Source of the DNA: Kordia sp964351775
GTDB lineage: Bacteria > Bacteroidota > Bacteroidia > Flavobacteriales > Flavobacteriaceae
DNA: 64,000 nucleotides
Reading direction: 5' to 3'
Assembly: GCA_964351775.1 (NCBI GenBank)
Contig: CAYGPQ010000001.1
Location: 1 to 64,000 of the forward strand
Position 1 is the stretch's first letter; each line of letters starts with the position of its first letter. Under the pieces are notes generated by a model. It was given only the letters and a program-made list of their open reading frames with translations. It made no database searches and had not been told where the DNA came from. The position numbers and the translations under genes were made by a program. Positions 1-8,394 of the stretch are shown here, piece after piece.

Positions 1-1497
1 GTATGCACCATTAATCACCGCAACTTGAGTTTTGGTAGGCGAAACTAACTGAATAACAGGTTCGTAATTTCCTTGTAAAACACCAGCTATTGGCGAAACA
101 TATTCATAAATCCGTCCGTTAGAAGCCGTATTTGATAGTATATAATTTCCTTGATTTTCGCCAACAAGCGAAAAACGTACATCAAACAAGGTATCATCAG
201 GATTGTTGGAAAACACAAAAACGTCCATGCCGTCAATAGTTTCTTGTCGGTATAAAATTCGATTTTCACTAAACGCTTGCTCCACGGCAGAAGGCGCAGA
301 CATTAATTGCTGATTGTCTCCAGCTTCGCGTAAAATAGCTACTTGTTCTTCGGATAAATTTTGTTGAATGGGTTGATTTTTAGAATCATTCTCAGAATAC
401 AAATATCCTGCAATTTTGAACTTTTCGTGTTCATATTTTGCACCTCCATACGCCACAAAACGAGTATAATTATTATCTGTAAACTGATATTCTACCGTAA
501 TTCGCATTTCTGAAGTAATCGGATATCTGGATGTAAACGTAATTTCTCCCGCGTTATAATCAATGACATAATCGTTGTTTTCACCGCGTTGTACGGGCAA
601 TCCGTTTACAAAAACGGTTTCACTTCCAGAAACAATTAAAATAAACAATTCTTGGTTTGGGCCTGTTAATTTATACGGACCTTGATTTCCTTCCTGTCCT
701 TGAAATCTACTTTGTGTATAGCGACCACGTACCAACGCACCTGAACCAAAAAGGGTGGTTTTGCTATTTTCATGTTGCAATGTTGAGGTAATTCCGACAC
801 CTTGCACCTTTTTTTGAAAACGCATAAAATCGGTTTCTGTATTTTCAAGATTTACGTCTCCCGCTCTAATTTTCCAGTTTTTGCTTTCCAATTCAATAAA
901 AACCTGGTCAAATTCATCCAAACGTTGTGAATAGCCACTTTCTTGAATCGGAATGTTTGCATCTTGAATTGACGCGCGTAACGTGACATTTTCAGAGATT
1001 TTTCCAGAAATCTGCAAATCGAGTTCCGAATTTAACACCGTATTTTGATTGTTTCCAATGGTCACGCCACGCGAAATACTTCCAGATGTATTCAAACCAT
1101 CAAACAGTCGTGTATCCGCAACTTCTCTATTTGATGATAGCGAGATAATTTTATCAATATCAATAGGGTTTTGAACAATGGCATTCTTGTTAAAACCACT
1201 ATATTTCTTTGTTAAAAATTCAGGATATTTGGTATAGCTTACGCGAATGGAATCGGTGTTGATTTTTGCCAGATTCAAATATAAAACTGCTTTTGTAAAA
1301 TCAATTCGGTATGCGGTAGAATCTATCGGATTATTCTTTTTGTCAGTCAGTTTAAATTGAAATGGATTGATACTTACCGAATCTAGCACAATAGAATCTT
1401 TCACCGCTACTTTTTTGATACGGAGATTTTTTGTTTGTCCCTGTAGATTCACAGTGAAAAACAATCCGACACAAAAAAATAAGAAGAGTGACTTCAT
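1..1497 (-). CDS. large Bacteroidota surface/outer-membrane-associated protein, N-terminal part
   Basis: The left edge of the window cuts this gene; 499 codons from the ATG at 1497 are open to base 1. Residues 1-21 form a signal peptide (short Lys start, Leu/Phe-rich core), so the product is exported. The body is rich in beta-strand-like stretches and carries motifs SRGVTIGNNQN and, further on, LDEFDQVFIELESKNW followed by RAGDV, which I recognise from a large, conserved, unnamed family of Flavobacteriia proteins of roughly 1000 residues or more. No enzymatic motif is visible. The role is unknown; outer-membrane or surface location is an inference from the signal peptide and strand pattern. 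Confidence 0.8.
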   Translation of the reverse strand, partial: MKSLFLFFCVGLFFTVNLQGQTKNLRIKKVAVKDSIVLDSVSINPFQFKLTDKKNNPIDSTAYRIDFTKAVLYLNLAKINTDSIRVSYTKYPEFLTKKYSGFNKNAIVQNPIDIDKIISLSSNREVADTRLFDGLNTSGSISRGVTIGNNQNTVLNSELDLQISGKISENVTLRASIQDANIPIQESGYSQRLDEFDQVFIELESKNWKIRAGDVNLENTETDFMRFQKKVQGVGITSTLQHENSKTTLFGSGALVRGRYTQSRFQGQEGNQGPYKLTGPNQELFILIVSGSETVFVNGLPVQRGENNDYVIDYNAGEITFTSRYPITSEMRITVEYQFTDNNYTRFVAYGGAKYEHEKFKIAGYLYSENDSKNQPIQQNLSEEQVAILREAGDNQQLMSAPSAVEQAFSENRILYRQETIDGMDVFVFSNNPDDTLFDVRFSLVGENQGNYILSNTASNGRIYEYVSPIAGVLQGNYEPVIQLVSPTKTQVAVINGAY

Positions 1498-1581
1498 CTA
1501 CAACTAAACTAATTCCGACCAAAAATATTTTAATTTTCGCAGGAAAAGAAGCTTTTTAGTGTAAAGGATGAAAATTGGGGT

Positions 1582-1938
1582 TTAAAATTCCGTGTCAAAC
1601 CACTTATTTCCACAATATCTGCATTGTCTTGCTTTTGGTGTTCTTGCTAATTTTTGACAATTTGAACAATGGTTTAAGAAGATTTCATTTCTGTGTTTCT
1701 TTATGATTCGATTCGCAGTGTCTATAAAAAATGCTGTTTCTCCATTTTTAAGTAACTCAAGAGCTTCCTTGTTAGTGGTTATCCAACCTTTACGTTTATA
1801 AACTTTATATCGTGGTGAATTTTCAGGTTCACCATTAAGTTTGAACAATGAATTTAAGTGTCTGTGTGCAATATTTTCATTTTCATTGAAAAATTGATGG
1901 TAATAATTTGAAATATATGTTGCTGTTTCTAAGTCCAT
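1582..1938 (-). CDS. small protein with C-terminal zinc-ribbon-like motif
   Basis: 118 residues with no signal peptide. The C-terminal third has two Cys pairs, CSNC and CRYC, about 14 residues apart, the spacing expected of a small zinc ribbon or rubredoxin-like knuckle that binds one metal ion. The N-terminal part is helical and shows no motif I know. It stands alone, with its own 84-bp gap downstream of the preceding minus-strand gene start and a heptamer repeat tract behind it at 2023-2070. Function is not known; a nucleic-acid or protein binding role would fit but is only a guess. Confidence 0.65.
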   Translation of the reverse strand: MDLETATYISNYYHQFFNENENIAHRHLNSLFKLNGEPENSPRYKVYKRKGWITTNKEALELLKNGETAFFIDTANRIIKKHRNEIFLNHCSNCQKLARTPKARQCRYCGNKWFDTEF

Positions 1939-2022
1939 TTTTTAGTTTTCTAAAAATAGCTGTTTTAAAACTACAAGAATTTCATCCAATATTAAAATTT
2001 ACAATGAGAAATTTTAATATTT

Positions 2023-2070
2023 GAAAACTGAAAACTGAAAACTGAAAACTGAAAACTGAAAACTGAAAAC
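2023..2070. repeat. heptamer tandem repeat (GAAAACT)n
   Basis: Nearly seven exact copies of the 7-bp unit GAAAACT run without a mismatch, ending four bases before the arsC stop codon. It lies between two minus-strand genes. Such tracts can change copy number by slippage. A similar 7-mer, GACAACC, repeats three times at 35347-35367. Confidence 0.95.
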
Positions 2071-2074
2071 CAAC

Positions 2075-2491
2075 CTACACCTCCGTCGCTACAAACTCCT
2101 CACAAAAAGCTTTTATTTGACTTCGAGTCTTTTTGAACGCATTAAAAATTTGCTCTTCTGAACCTTTCACTTTTGAAGGATCAAAAAAGTTTTGATGAAT
2201 GCGTTTGGCATTTTCACTTGGAATATACGGACAGTTTTCATGCGCGTGATCGCAAACGGTGATGATAAAATCAAAATCGATGTCTAAATATTCAGAAACG
2301 TTGTTGGATGTATTTTGCGAAATATCTACACTATCTAATTTCATGATGGCAATGGCTCTTGGGTTTACTCCATGTGTTTCAATTCCAGCACTATATATAG
2401 TTGCTTTTTCTTTGGAGAAATGTTTTAGATAGCCGTCAGCCATTTGACTACGACAAGAATTTCCAGTACAGAGTACAAGTACATTTTTCAT
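2075..2491 (-). CDS. arsC: arsenate reductase, LMW-phosphatase (thioredoxin-coupled) type
   Basis: 138 residues of the low-molecular-weight tyrosine phosphatase fold. The P-loop CTGNSCRS is at residues 8-15, with the nucleophilic Cys8 and a second Cys13. Further Cys80 and Cys87 sit in the stretch VCDHAHENCP, the relay pair used by thioredoxin-coupled ArsC to pass the disulfide from the active site, so arsenate reduction is more likely than phosphotyrosine hydrolysis. The length matches the family. It lies 193 bp downstream of an ArsR-type regulator on the same strand, which supports a metalloid response; no arsenite exporter is visible in the window. Confidence 0.88.
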   Translation of the reverse strand: MKNVLVLCTGNSCRSQMADGYLKHFSKEKATIYSAGIETHGVNPRAIAIMKLDSVDISQNTSNNVSEYLDIDFDFIITVCDHAHENCPYIPSENAKRIHQNFFDPSKVKGSEEQIFNAFKKTRSQIKAFCEEFVATEV

Positions 2492-2684
2492 AATTTTTGG
2501 TAGGATTTATGATTGTTAGTTTGTTGTCTCTCTCGAAGTATACACTATTTTATAGATTTGGGGAAATCTTCAAAAATGACTACTTATGCTAACAAATGTA
2601 AGTAGAAGAAAGGATTCTATGGGTAGCTTTTCGATGAATTGATGTTATTTTAACATAGTGGTAAACTTACGCACAAGAATTTGT

Positions 2685-3017
2685 TCAATTTTTACTTTGA
2701 CAGTTTACCTGAATTTTCACAAAAAAGTCATTGATTTTTCTTCGATACTGATTCAATAATTCAATATCAATGGCATAAAACGTATTTTTCCCTTGACTTT
2801 TTTGTTTCAGCAAATTGATTCTTTTGATTTCGGAAAGATGTTGCGAAATGGTGGGTTGTGCTAATCCTGTAGCTTTTACTAAATCGTTGCAATTGCAATA
2901 TTCGTTTTCGCTAATGTATTGCAGTATGGAAATTCGGGCAGGATGTCCTAATACTTTGGTGATGGAAGCAGTTTCGTTTTGATAGCTGTCAAAGATGTGA
3001 TTTTTTGTAATTCCCAT
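2685..3017 (-). CDS. ArsR-family metalloregulator
   Basis: 110 residues with a winged helix-turn-helix (about residues 18-90). The motif LGHPARISIL begins the domain and TGLAQPTISQHLSEI is the recognition helix. Cys41 and Cys43 (motif CNCNDLV) lie at the position of the metal-sensing ELCVCDL box of ArsR/SmtB proteins, so metalloid sensing is plausible. It precedes arsC on the same strand. A TATCTTTA -7-like element lies at 3046-3053, 29 bases upstream of the start, in a segment with CGAT/ATCG half-sites that could be its own operator. Confidence 0.88.
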   Translation of the reverse strand: MGITKNHIFDSYQNETASITKVLGHPARISILQYISENEYCNCNDLVKATGLAQPTISQHLSEIKRINLLKQKSQGKNTFYAIDIELLNQYRRKINDFFVKIQVNCQSKN

Positions 3018-3045
3018 GAGATTTGTTTGTAACGTACGATTGCGA

Positions 3046-3053
3046 TAAAGATA
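3046..3053 (-). promoter_or_regulatory. putative -7 promoter element of arsR
   Basis: The minus strand reads TATCTTTA, close to the Bacteroidota consensus TAnnTTTG, and sits just after the terminator of the gene upstream. The next bases towards arsR contain ATCGCAATCG and CGTACG, candidate ArsR half-sites. No clear TTG element is seen at the usual distance. Confidence 0.35.
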
Positions 3054-3077
3054 AAAAAGCTGGAAGTATTTTCCAGC
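3053..3077 (-). terminator. intrinsic terminator of the LEA-like gene
   Basis: A 7-bp perfect stem GCTGGAA/TTCCAGC with a 5-base loop is followed on the minus strand by six T. It lies 12 bp after the stop codon of the repeat protein and directly before the arsR promoter. Confidence 0.75.
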
Positions 3078-3088
3078 CTTTTCATTTT

Positions 3089-3694
3089 TTATTTTCCGAA
3101 TAAGCGTTGAAAAAAGTTTTTTGTTTTTTTGGTGGTTTCTTCAATGACTTCTCTCGCTTCTTCCGTGAAATCTTCAATGCGTTCCCCAGCTTCTTCCGCA
3201 AATTCGCTTACTTTTTCTTTGACATCTCCAAAAACTTCTTTGGCTTCTTCCGCAAATTCACTTGCTTTTTCTTTGGCTACTTCTTTGTATTCGCCAAATT
3301 TCTCTTTGGCTTCTTCGGCAAATTCAGCCGCTTTTTCTTTGGCTACATCTGCAAAATCACCCAACTTTTCTTTGGCTTCGCTGGCAAATTCAGCTGCTTT
3401 CTCTTTTGCTTCTCCAAAAGTTTCTTTCGCATCTTCTGCAAAGTCAGCCGCTTTTTCTTGTGCAGTTTCTGTAAACTCGCTCAATTTTTCTCTGGCAGTA
3501 TGCAATCGTTCTTTGACTTCACCTTTGATTTCGTCTACTTTACTTTCTGACGGTTCTGTTGCTTCTTCTAGGATTTCTTCTTTTACTTCTGCTGTTTTTT
3601 CGCTAGCAGTTTCTTTAATGTCTTCTATATTTTTTGAAACTTTATCGGAAGTATCTGCTGTTTTTTTCTCTAAATCGTCGTTTGTATCATTCAT
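3089..3694 (-). CDS. LEA/apolipoprotein-like 11-mer-repeat helical protein
   Basis: 201 residues, almost entirely Glu, Lys, Ala and Phe. From about residue 75 to 180 a block of the type KEKAAEFAEEAKEKFG is repeated with steps of 18 and 22 residues, i.e. multiples of an 11-residue (or 11+7) helical period. Charged and hydrophobic residues alternate as in amphipathic LEA group 3, apolipoprotein or YtxH-like helices. There is no signal peptide and no membrane segment; the C-terminus ends in a basic FFQRLFGK. A stress-protective or membrane-surface-binding role is likely by analogy only. The repetition makes long shadow frames on the other strand. Confidence 0.8.
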   Translation of the reverse strand: MNDTNDDLEKKTADTSDKVSKNIEDIKETASEKTAEVKEEILEEATEPSESKVDEIKGEVKERLHTAREKLSEFTETAQEKAADFAEDAKETFGEAKEKAAEFASEAKEKLGDFADVAKEKAAEFAEEAKEKFGEYKEVAKEKASEFAEEAKEVFGDVKEKVSEFAEEAGERIEDFTEEAREVIEETTKKTKNFFQRLFGK

Positions 3695-3746
3695 AACTCA
3701 ACATTTTTTGATTGGAATCTTAAATGTAAAGTTTTTTTTCGACTTT

Positions 3747-4133
3747 TTATTTAAAAGCTTCATCCTTAGGTTCCCATAACTCAATTTTATTTCCTTCTGG
3801 ATCTAATATCCAACCGAATTTTCCATAGTCGTATTCTTCAATTTTCCCAACAACGGTAACGCCTTCTTCTTTTAAAACGGCTAGTAATTCAACTAAATTT
3901 TCAACTCTAAAGTTCATCATGAATTGCTTTTCACTGGGTTGAAAATAGGTAGTGTCTTTCGGGAAAGTACTCCATTGTGTAGAACATTCTTTGCCTTCTT
4001 TATCTTTCCACCAAAACGTACATCCGTAATCATCTACGGGCAATCCTAAGTGTTTTCCATACCAATTTCTGAGTCCTTTTGGATCTTCTGTCTTAAAGAA
4101 AAATCCACCTAAACCTGTTACTCTGTTTTTCAT
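3747..4133 (-). CDS. VOC-family (glyoxalase/bleomycin-resistance fold) protein
   Basis: 128 residues. The N-terminus LGGFFFKTEDPKGLRNWYG and the C-terminal DPEGNKIELWEP are the two beta-alpha-beta halves of a vicinal oxygen chelate domain. The final Glu of IELWEP is the usual metal ligand. Members include glyoxalase I-like enzymes and antibiotic-binding proteins, and the sequence does not tell which substrate is used. It lies 52 bp downstream of the LEA-like gene start on the same strand, and may share a transcript with the DUF4199 gene upstream. Confidence 0.85.
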   Translation of the reverse strand: MKNRVTGLGGFFFKTEDPKGLRNWYGKHLGLPVDDYGCTFWWKDKEGKECSTQWSTFPKDTTYFQPSEKQFMMNFRVENLVELLAVLKEEGVTVVGKIEEYDYGKFGWILDPEGNKIELWEPKDEAFK

Positions 4134-4167
4134 CTGTTCGTTTTTTTAATGATTGTTTTATTTGATA

Positions 4168-4683
4168 TTATTCTTTTTTATGTAGTAGTAATGCAGAAAG
4201 TATTGAAATGATGACACCAATGACAAATACCATCATGGACATAATAAAAAATACCGTGAAAGGATTTCCAAACGCTTCACTTTGTTTTTGTAAAGAAAGC
4301 TTTTCATAGGTCATTTCTTCTATTGTTAAGTTGGTGCGAGCCTCCAAAAGTTCATTTTCATACGCTAGATATTGTGCTGTAAAATCAGGATTTATTTTGG
4401 TAATATAAATGGCATCCATCAATCCAAAACCTATTGCCGCAAATAACGAAATAAGTGCTCCGATAACGAACGCTGTTTTAAAATCAATTTCACCATTCAA
4501 TTCATGATTTTTATAGTGTTTGATGCCAAAGTAGACAAAGGATAGCGAAGTGACCATGGTGGCGTATCCGATGATTTCTTGAGTAGTGAACGCCAATCCT
4601 TGGCCAAAATATAAGGCAATAAAAAAGAGTCCGAACGCTGTTAAAAAGCTATACAATCCGTATTTGAGTACTGTGTTTTTCAT
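4168..4683 (-). CDS. DUF4199 integral membrane protein
   Basis: I start the protein at the ATG at 4683 (MKNTVLKYG), because family members begin this way; an in-frame ATG 57 bases upstream would add an unlikely leader. The 171 residues contain four membrane helices (about residues 10-28, 37-55, 68-90 and 145-165) and a charged loop between helices 3 and 4. This arrangement is typical of DUF4199, a Bacteroidota-only family of unknown function, often encoded near a LuxR-type HTH gene. Such a gene lies nearby at 5635-6054. Confidence 0.82.
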   Translation of the reverse strand: MKNTVLKYGLYSFLTAFGLFFIALYFGQGLAFTTQEIIGYATMVTSLSFVYFGIKHYKNHELNGEIDFKTAFVIGALISLFAAIGFGLMDAIYITKINPDFTAQYLAYENELLEARTNLTIEEMTYEKLSLQKQSEAFGNPFTVFFIMSMMVFVIGVIISILSALLLHKKE

Positions 4684-4829
4684 TTGGTAAAAATTTAAAA
4701 TTGAATACGTCAAAAGTATGATGTGCACTAAAAATAACACTCATACGAAAGTACCAATTTGGTCATACGAAGGTAGTAATTTTATGAAACTGGCAATAGG
4801 TGAAGCATTTTTGCTTTTTGCACGATGTT

Positions 4830-5525
4830 TTACTTCATCCATTTTTTGATATCAGAAGATTCACTCCAAGTGCCACAATAGGTGTTTTTCCCATATACCT
4901 GAGCTCCGTTTTTTGTTAGAGAAAAAAACTCACTACAAGTACTGTGGAATTCTGAATTATGTAGGTTTTCTTTAAAACTTAAGCTTTTAAGAATTTTTTC
5001 ATGACGAATGATTCTCTTGATTCTTCTTCTGGTAATCAATCTTTTCTGTCCATAATCAACGTAGAAATATTGATCATTTTCTTTAAGAATAGTTGCTTCT
5101 TTCTTTTTTGAGGTAAAACATCCTCCTAAACTATAATATAATGTAATGCGTTCATTGTTTTTTAGCGATTCAACATAAGAGAACGTTTGTGTAAGCTTTT
5201 CTTTGGAAATTTTCTCCGTTTCAAGTATGATATCTTTAAAACCACGATCAGATTCAAAATTTATTTTAATAGAATCAACCCCAAAAACAGTATCATATTT
5301 TAATAGATAGTTGCCTTTTTTTAAACTGTATAATATACTCGTATCATTTTTCAAATAACAATTTGAATATACTAAAGAATCATTTTTATAAATATGATAA
5401 TCAGATCCATTAAATAGCTCTTGCTCTAGTTTAAATTTTATAAATAATGCATTTTGAGCGAAAGAATTTACACAGACAAAAAGTATGCTTAGCTGAAAAA
5501 GTGTTTTTATTTTATGTAAGTGCAT
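4830..5525 (-). CDS. exported protein of unknown function
   Basis: 231 residues with a signal peptide (about residues 1-23, ending FAQ) and no lipobox Cys. The mature part is rich in Tyr, Lys and Asn and has a few Cys residues (for example in GGCFTS and STCSEFF). I recognise no family. It sits between the DUF4199 gene and the small HTH gene on the same strand. A periplasmic or surface location is likely; no role can be assigned. Confidence 0.65.
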   Translation of the reverse strand: MHLHKIKTLFQLSILFVCVNSFAQNALFIKFKLEQELFNGSDYHIYKNDSLVYSNCYLKNDTSILYSLKKGNYLLKYDTVFGVDSIKINFESDRGFKDIILETEKISKEKLTQTFSYVESLKNNERITLYYSLGGCFTSKKKEATILKENDQYFYVDYGQKRLITRRRIKRIIRHEKILKSLSFKENLHNSEFHSTCSEFFSLTKNGAQVYGKNTYCGTWSESSDIKKWMK

Positions 5526-5634
5526 CTTGAATTTTAATAGTTAACTATGAATTATAATTCAAGCTACTATTTTTAATAAACATGGTAAAGTCAGAAAAAG
5601 TAAAATAACTATTCTACTGAGGTAAGTGATACTT

Positions 5635-6054
5635 TCAATTAGGCAATATATCAAGTGCTGTTGCTTTTTGAATGGCCTGTGTACGACGTTTTACATCGAG
5701 TTTTAGGTAGATGTTTGAAACATGTGTTTTTATCGTACTTTCAGATACAAATAGGAGCGAAGCTATTTCTTTGTTAGAATGTCCTAGTGCGAGTTTACAC
5801 AATACTTCGTATTCGCGTTTACTTAATCCTATTTTTTCAATTTGCTCAGGATCAATTGTGGAGATTTTAGGTTTTTCTTGTGAAAGTGCTCTTTTTTTGT
5901 TGATGTAAATTCCGATGAAGAAAAAAACAATCGCAATGGCAGCAATGATAAATTCCAATGACGAATTTCCACTCATGATGGAAAACTTACTCAATTGAAA
6001 TAATACCAGTAATGCAATAATTAAAGTTGCGAAAATGAAAACTGTTTTTTTCAT
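5635..6054 (-). CDS. membrane-anchored LuxR-type HTH regulator
   Basis: 139 residues. Two hydrophobic segments (about residues 4-22 and 34-51) are followed by a LuxR/GerE DNA-binding domain at residues 77-133, with LSKREYEVLCKLALG, the recognition region SNKEIASLLFVSESTIKTHV and NIYLKLDV. There is no receiver or ligand domain, so the membrane hairpin may be the sensory part or may only tether it. In Flavobacteriia, similar short proteins are often found with DUF4199 genes, as here. The target genes cannot be read from the sequence. Confidence 0.85.
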   Translation of the reverse strand: MKKTVFIFATLIIALLVLFQLSKFSIMSGNSSLEFIIAAIAIVFFFIGIYINKKRALSQEKPKISTIDPEQIEKIGLSKREYEVLCKLALGHSNKEIASLLFVSESTIKTHVSNIYLKLDVKRRTQAIQKATALDILPN

Positions 6055-6085
6055 CGTTTAGAAATCTATATTGAAGGATTACATA

Positions 6086-7024
6086 TTAATGAAAATGTAC
6101 TTTGAATTTGTCAACAATGGTTTGCGCTAATTTTTCTTTGCTTTCTTTGGTCCAACCTGCTACATGCGGCGTAAGCAATACATTTTCTGCCTGAATGAGA
6201 TATTGGAAAGCTTCTGGCATTTGATCGTCATTGAATAAATTTTCAAAAGAACTTTTTTCATATTCTAACACGTCCAAACCTGCACCTAGTATTTTTCCTG
6301 CTTGTAAAGCTTCCATCAAATCGTATGTGACCACACTTTTTCCGCGCGCTGTGTTGATGAACCAAAACGGATGTTTAAAAGCTTGGATGAACTGCTTATC
6401 AATCATATTTAGCGTACGCGGTGTTTCTGGTGTATGCAAACTTAAAACTGTGGCGCATTCTTGCAATTCAGGTAGCGAAACTTGCGTTGCATTTTCATCA
6501 CCGACAGTTGCTTTGATATCATAACACAGTACCGTTACATCAAAACCGCGTAATTTTTTCGCAAAGGCTTTCCCCATATTTCCATAGCCGATAATTCCAA
6601 CGGTTTGTCCGTCGAGTTCAAAACCTCTGTTGGCTTCGCGCAACCATTTTCCTTCACGAACTTCGCTGTCAGCTTTGTTCAGTTTATTCATAAGGGATAA
6701 CAGCATACCAAGCGCGTGTTCGCCAACCGCATTTCTGTTGCCTTCTGGTGCCGAAATTAATTGAATTCCTTGTTGTTTTGCAAATTCACCATCAATGTTT
6801 TCCAAACCTGCACCAACTCTACCAATAAATTTTAAATGGGTCGCTTTCGCTATAAAATGGGCATCAATACGAAACCGACTGCGAATGATAAAACCATCGT
6901 ATTCGTGAATTTTCGCTTCAATTTCGGCTTTACTAGACGTATAATCTTCGTGATTCGTATGACCTAATGCAGCTAATTGCGAAATGAGTAACGGATGATT
7001 TTCATCGAGATGTAATATGTTCAC
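6086..7024 (-). CDS. D-isomer-specific 2-hydroxyacid dehydrogenase
   Basis: 312 residues with the two-domain fold of NAD(P)-dependent D-hydroxyacid dehydrogenases. The dinucleotide motif GIIGYGNMG is at 143-151. Catalytic Arg227 is in NTARGKS and catalytic His287 in LTPHVAG. It is similar to the catalytic part of phosphoglycerate dehydrogenase but lacks an ACT domain; the N-terminal substrate domain has GRVGAGLENID. Reduction of a 2-keto acid or oxidation of a D-hydroxyacid is expected, but the substrate is uncertain. It ends the GNAT-cupin-dehydrogenase run, starting 6 bp after the cupin stop. Confidence 0.88.
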   Translation of the reverse strand: MNILHLDENHPLLISQLAALGHTNHEDYTSSKAEIEAKIHEYDGFIIRSRFRIDAHFIAKATHLKFIGRVGAGLENIDGEFAKQQGIQLISAPEGNRNAVGEHALGMLLSLMNKLNKADSEVREGKWLREANRGFELDGQTVGIIGYGNMGKAFAKKLRGFDVTVLCYDIKATVGDENATQVSLPELQECATVLSLHTPETPRTLNMIDKQFIQAFKHPFWFINTARGKSVVTYDLMEALQAGKILGAGLDVLEYEKSSFENLFNDDQMPEAFQYLIQAENVLLTPHVAGWTKESKEKLAQTIVDKFKVHFH

Positions 7025-7030
7025 GAGTGT

Positions 7031-7396
7031 TTATATTTTTGGATATTCGGTTTGCGTTTTTTCATGTTGTACATTTCCCGTATGCGCCGTGGAGAGTTTT
7101 TCAAATAATAAAAGATGAACTTCTTCGCCGTCTTTGGTTGCCGGACAATGTTCCACGCCTTTTGGAACGACAATAATTTCACCTTCGTTTACTGTAACCG
7201 TTTTATCGCGAAATTTCATAAATAAAGTTCCTTTTATCACTTGAAACAACTCGTCTTCATCATCATGTGAATGCCAGACAAATTCCCCTTGAATTTTTGC
7301 TAGTATGACTTGCATATCGTCTACAATTGCCACTTGATGCGGATGCCATTGTTTGTTGACGAGTTGAAATTTTTGATTGATGTTGATTGCCTTCAT
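7031..7396 (-). CDS. single-domain cupin protein
   Basis: 121 residues forming one cupin barrel. The metal-binding motif 1 has His42, His44 and Glu49 (WHSHDDEDE), and motif 2 has the PKGVEHCP stretch with His83. All four usual ligands are present, so it should bind a divalent metal. Small cupins serve as isomerases, dioxygenases or sensors and the sequence does not separate these. It is tightly placed, 23 bp after the acetyltransferase and 6 bp before the dehydrogenase. Confidence 0.87.
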   Translation of the reverse strand: MKAININQKFQLVNKQWHPHQVAIVDDMQVILAKIQGEFVWHSHDDEDELFQVIKGTLFMKFRDKTVTVNEGEIIVVPKGVEHCPATKDGEEVHLLLFEKLSTAHTGNVQHEKTQTEYPKI

Positions 7397-7419
7397 GAGA
7401 CTAAAATACGAGGAATTTT

Positions 7420-7941
7420 TTAGAATGTCTTCATCATAATATTAAATACAAAATCTTCTCTCCCAATACTGAAACTATACGAATCGTATTTGTGGAAGTC
7501 GTGTTTGTTATAAAAGCCAATGGCACGTTCGTTGGTATGCAATACCGAAAGCCATAAGCGTTCGATATTTAATTTTTGGACTTCTATAAAGAGTTCGTTT
7601 TGTAGTTTGGAGCCAATTTTATGCGCCAAATAATCTTTGAGCACATATATTTTCTGTAATTGTGCCGCTTTTTTATACGAACTATTCGGAACAGGCGATT
7701 CTTTTTTGAGTTTGGCATAACCCACGGGAAGTTCATCTGCATAGGCAATCCAAAATACGTTTTCTTCTTTTTTTAGTGAAGACGTCATTTTTTCAAGCGA
7801 AAAGGTTTTTTCGAGATAGTTGCGTAAATCTTGTTTGTCATGAAATAAATCACCAAAGGTTTCGGAAAATGTAATTTTTGCCAATAATGAGATAAATTTT
7901 GCATCTGCGGCAACCGCTTTTCTGATTGTGTGATTTTCCAT
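7420..7941 (-). CDS. GNAT-family N-acetyltransferase
   Basis: 173 residues with a GNAT fold. The acetyl-CoA loop is at LQKIYVLKDYLAHKIGSKLQ (about residues 93-112), a slightly altered Q/R-x-x-G-x-G/A motif. ERLWLSVLHTNERAIGFYNKHDF is the typical beta5-alpha4 region that follows. The acceptor is unknown. It is the first gene of a three-gene minus-strand run with the cupin and the hydroxyacid dehydrogenase. Confidence 0.87.
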   Translation of the reverse strand: MENHTIRKAVAADAKFISLLAKITFSETFGDLFHDKQDLRNYLEKTFSLEKMTSSLKKEENVFWIAYADELPVGYAKLKKESPVPNSSYKKAAQLQKIYVLKDYLAHKIGSKLQNELFIEVQKLNIERLWLSVLHTNERAIGFYNKHDFHKYDSYSFSIGREDFVFNIMMKTF

Positions 7942-8147
7942 GCTATTATAACCCTATGATTCGATAATTATCGGCTATTAATTTTTATAAATAACTGATT
8001 GTTAATTTTTTATGATTAAATATGATTTTGGCACTTTTCTTTTTTCTCCGCAACCTCAATTCGATAATCACGGTTTGCATTCCTTTTTTCTCTACAAATT
8101 TAGTATTTCATTTGTCTCATCATTAACGATTTAAAAAATATAATATT

Positions 8148-8321
8148 ATGAAAAAACAAAGCAAAAATTTAAAGTTAAACAAATCAGTAGTTTCAGAATT
8201 AAGTATTGAAAAAGCAGGAGAAATAAAAGGTGGACTTTCTGCGCCACGTACTTGGTGTCTTAATAGAACAATAGGATGTACTATACTGTCTATTGATGTT
8301 GTGTGTTCAAACAATTGCTAG
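8148..8321 (+). CDS. GG-leader lanthipeptide-like precursor peptide 1
   Basis: A 57-residue peptide that is easily missed because of its length. The leader begins with MKKQSKNLKLNKSVVSEL, the 'LxLNKxxxSxL' pattern of Bacteroidota class I lanthipeptide and natural-product precursors, and ends in a Gly-Gly at residues 28-29. The 28-residue core has four Cys (37, 44, 53, 57) and several Ser/Thr. The first 80 or so bases of this gene are nearly identical to those of the gene at 8395, which points to a recent duplication. No LanB/LanC enzyme lies in the window, so modification, if any, would act in trans. Confidence 0.8.
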   Translation: MKKQSKNLKLNKSVVSELSIEKAGEIKGGLSAPRTWCLNRTIGCTILSIDVVCSNNC

Positions 8322-8394
8322 GCCTAGATATAGGATAAATTGTTAAGTAATATTAAAAAGTAAATCAAATTATTAATTACATAAAACTTATAAC

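Noticed and set aside
2685..3017. A full ars resistance operon
   Set aside because: Only the regulator and arsC are present. No arsB, acr3 or other metalloid gene is in the window.
3107..3779. Long open frames on the plus strand opposite the LEA-like gene
   Set aside because: They are shadows of the Glu/Lys/Ala repeats, giving Ser/Phe-rich low-complexity translations with no domain; the minus-strand protein has the sensible composition.
8123..8314. Open frame on the minus strand opposite precursor gene 1
   Set aside because: The plus-strand frame has the conserved leader and Gly-Gly; the antisense frame has none and arises from its codon pattern.
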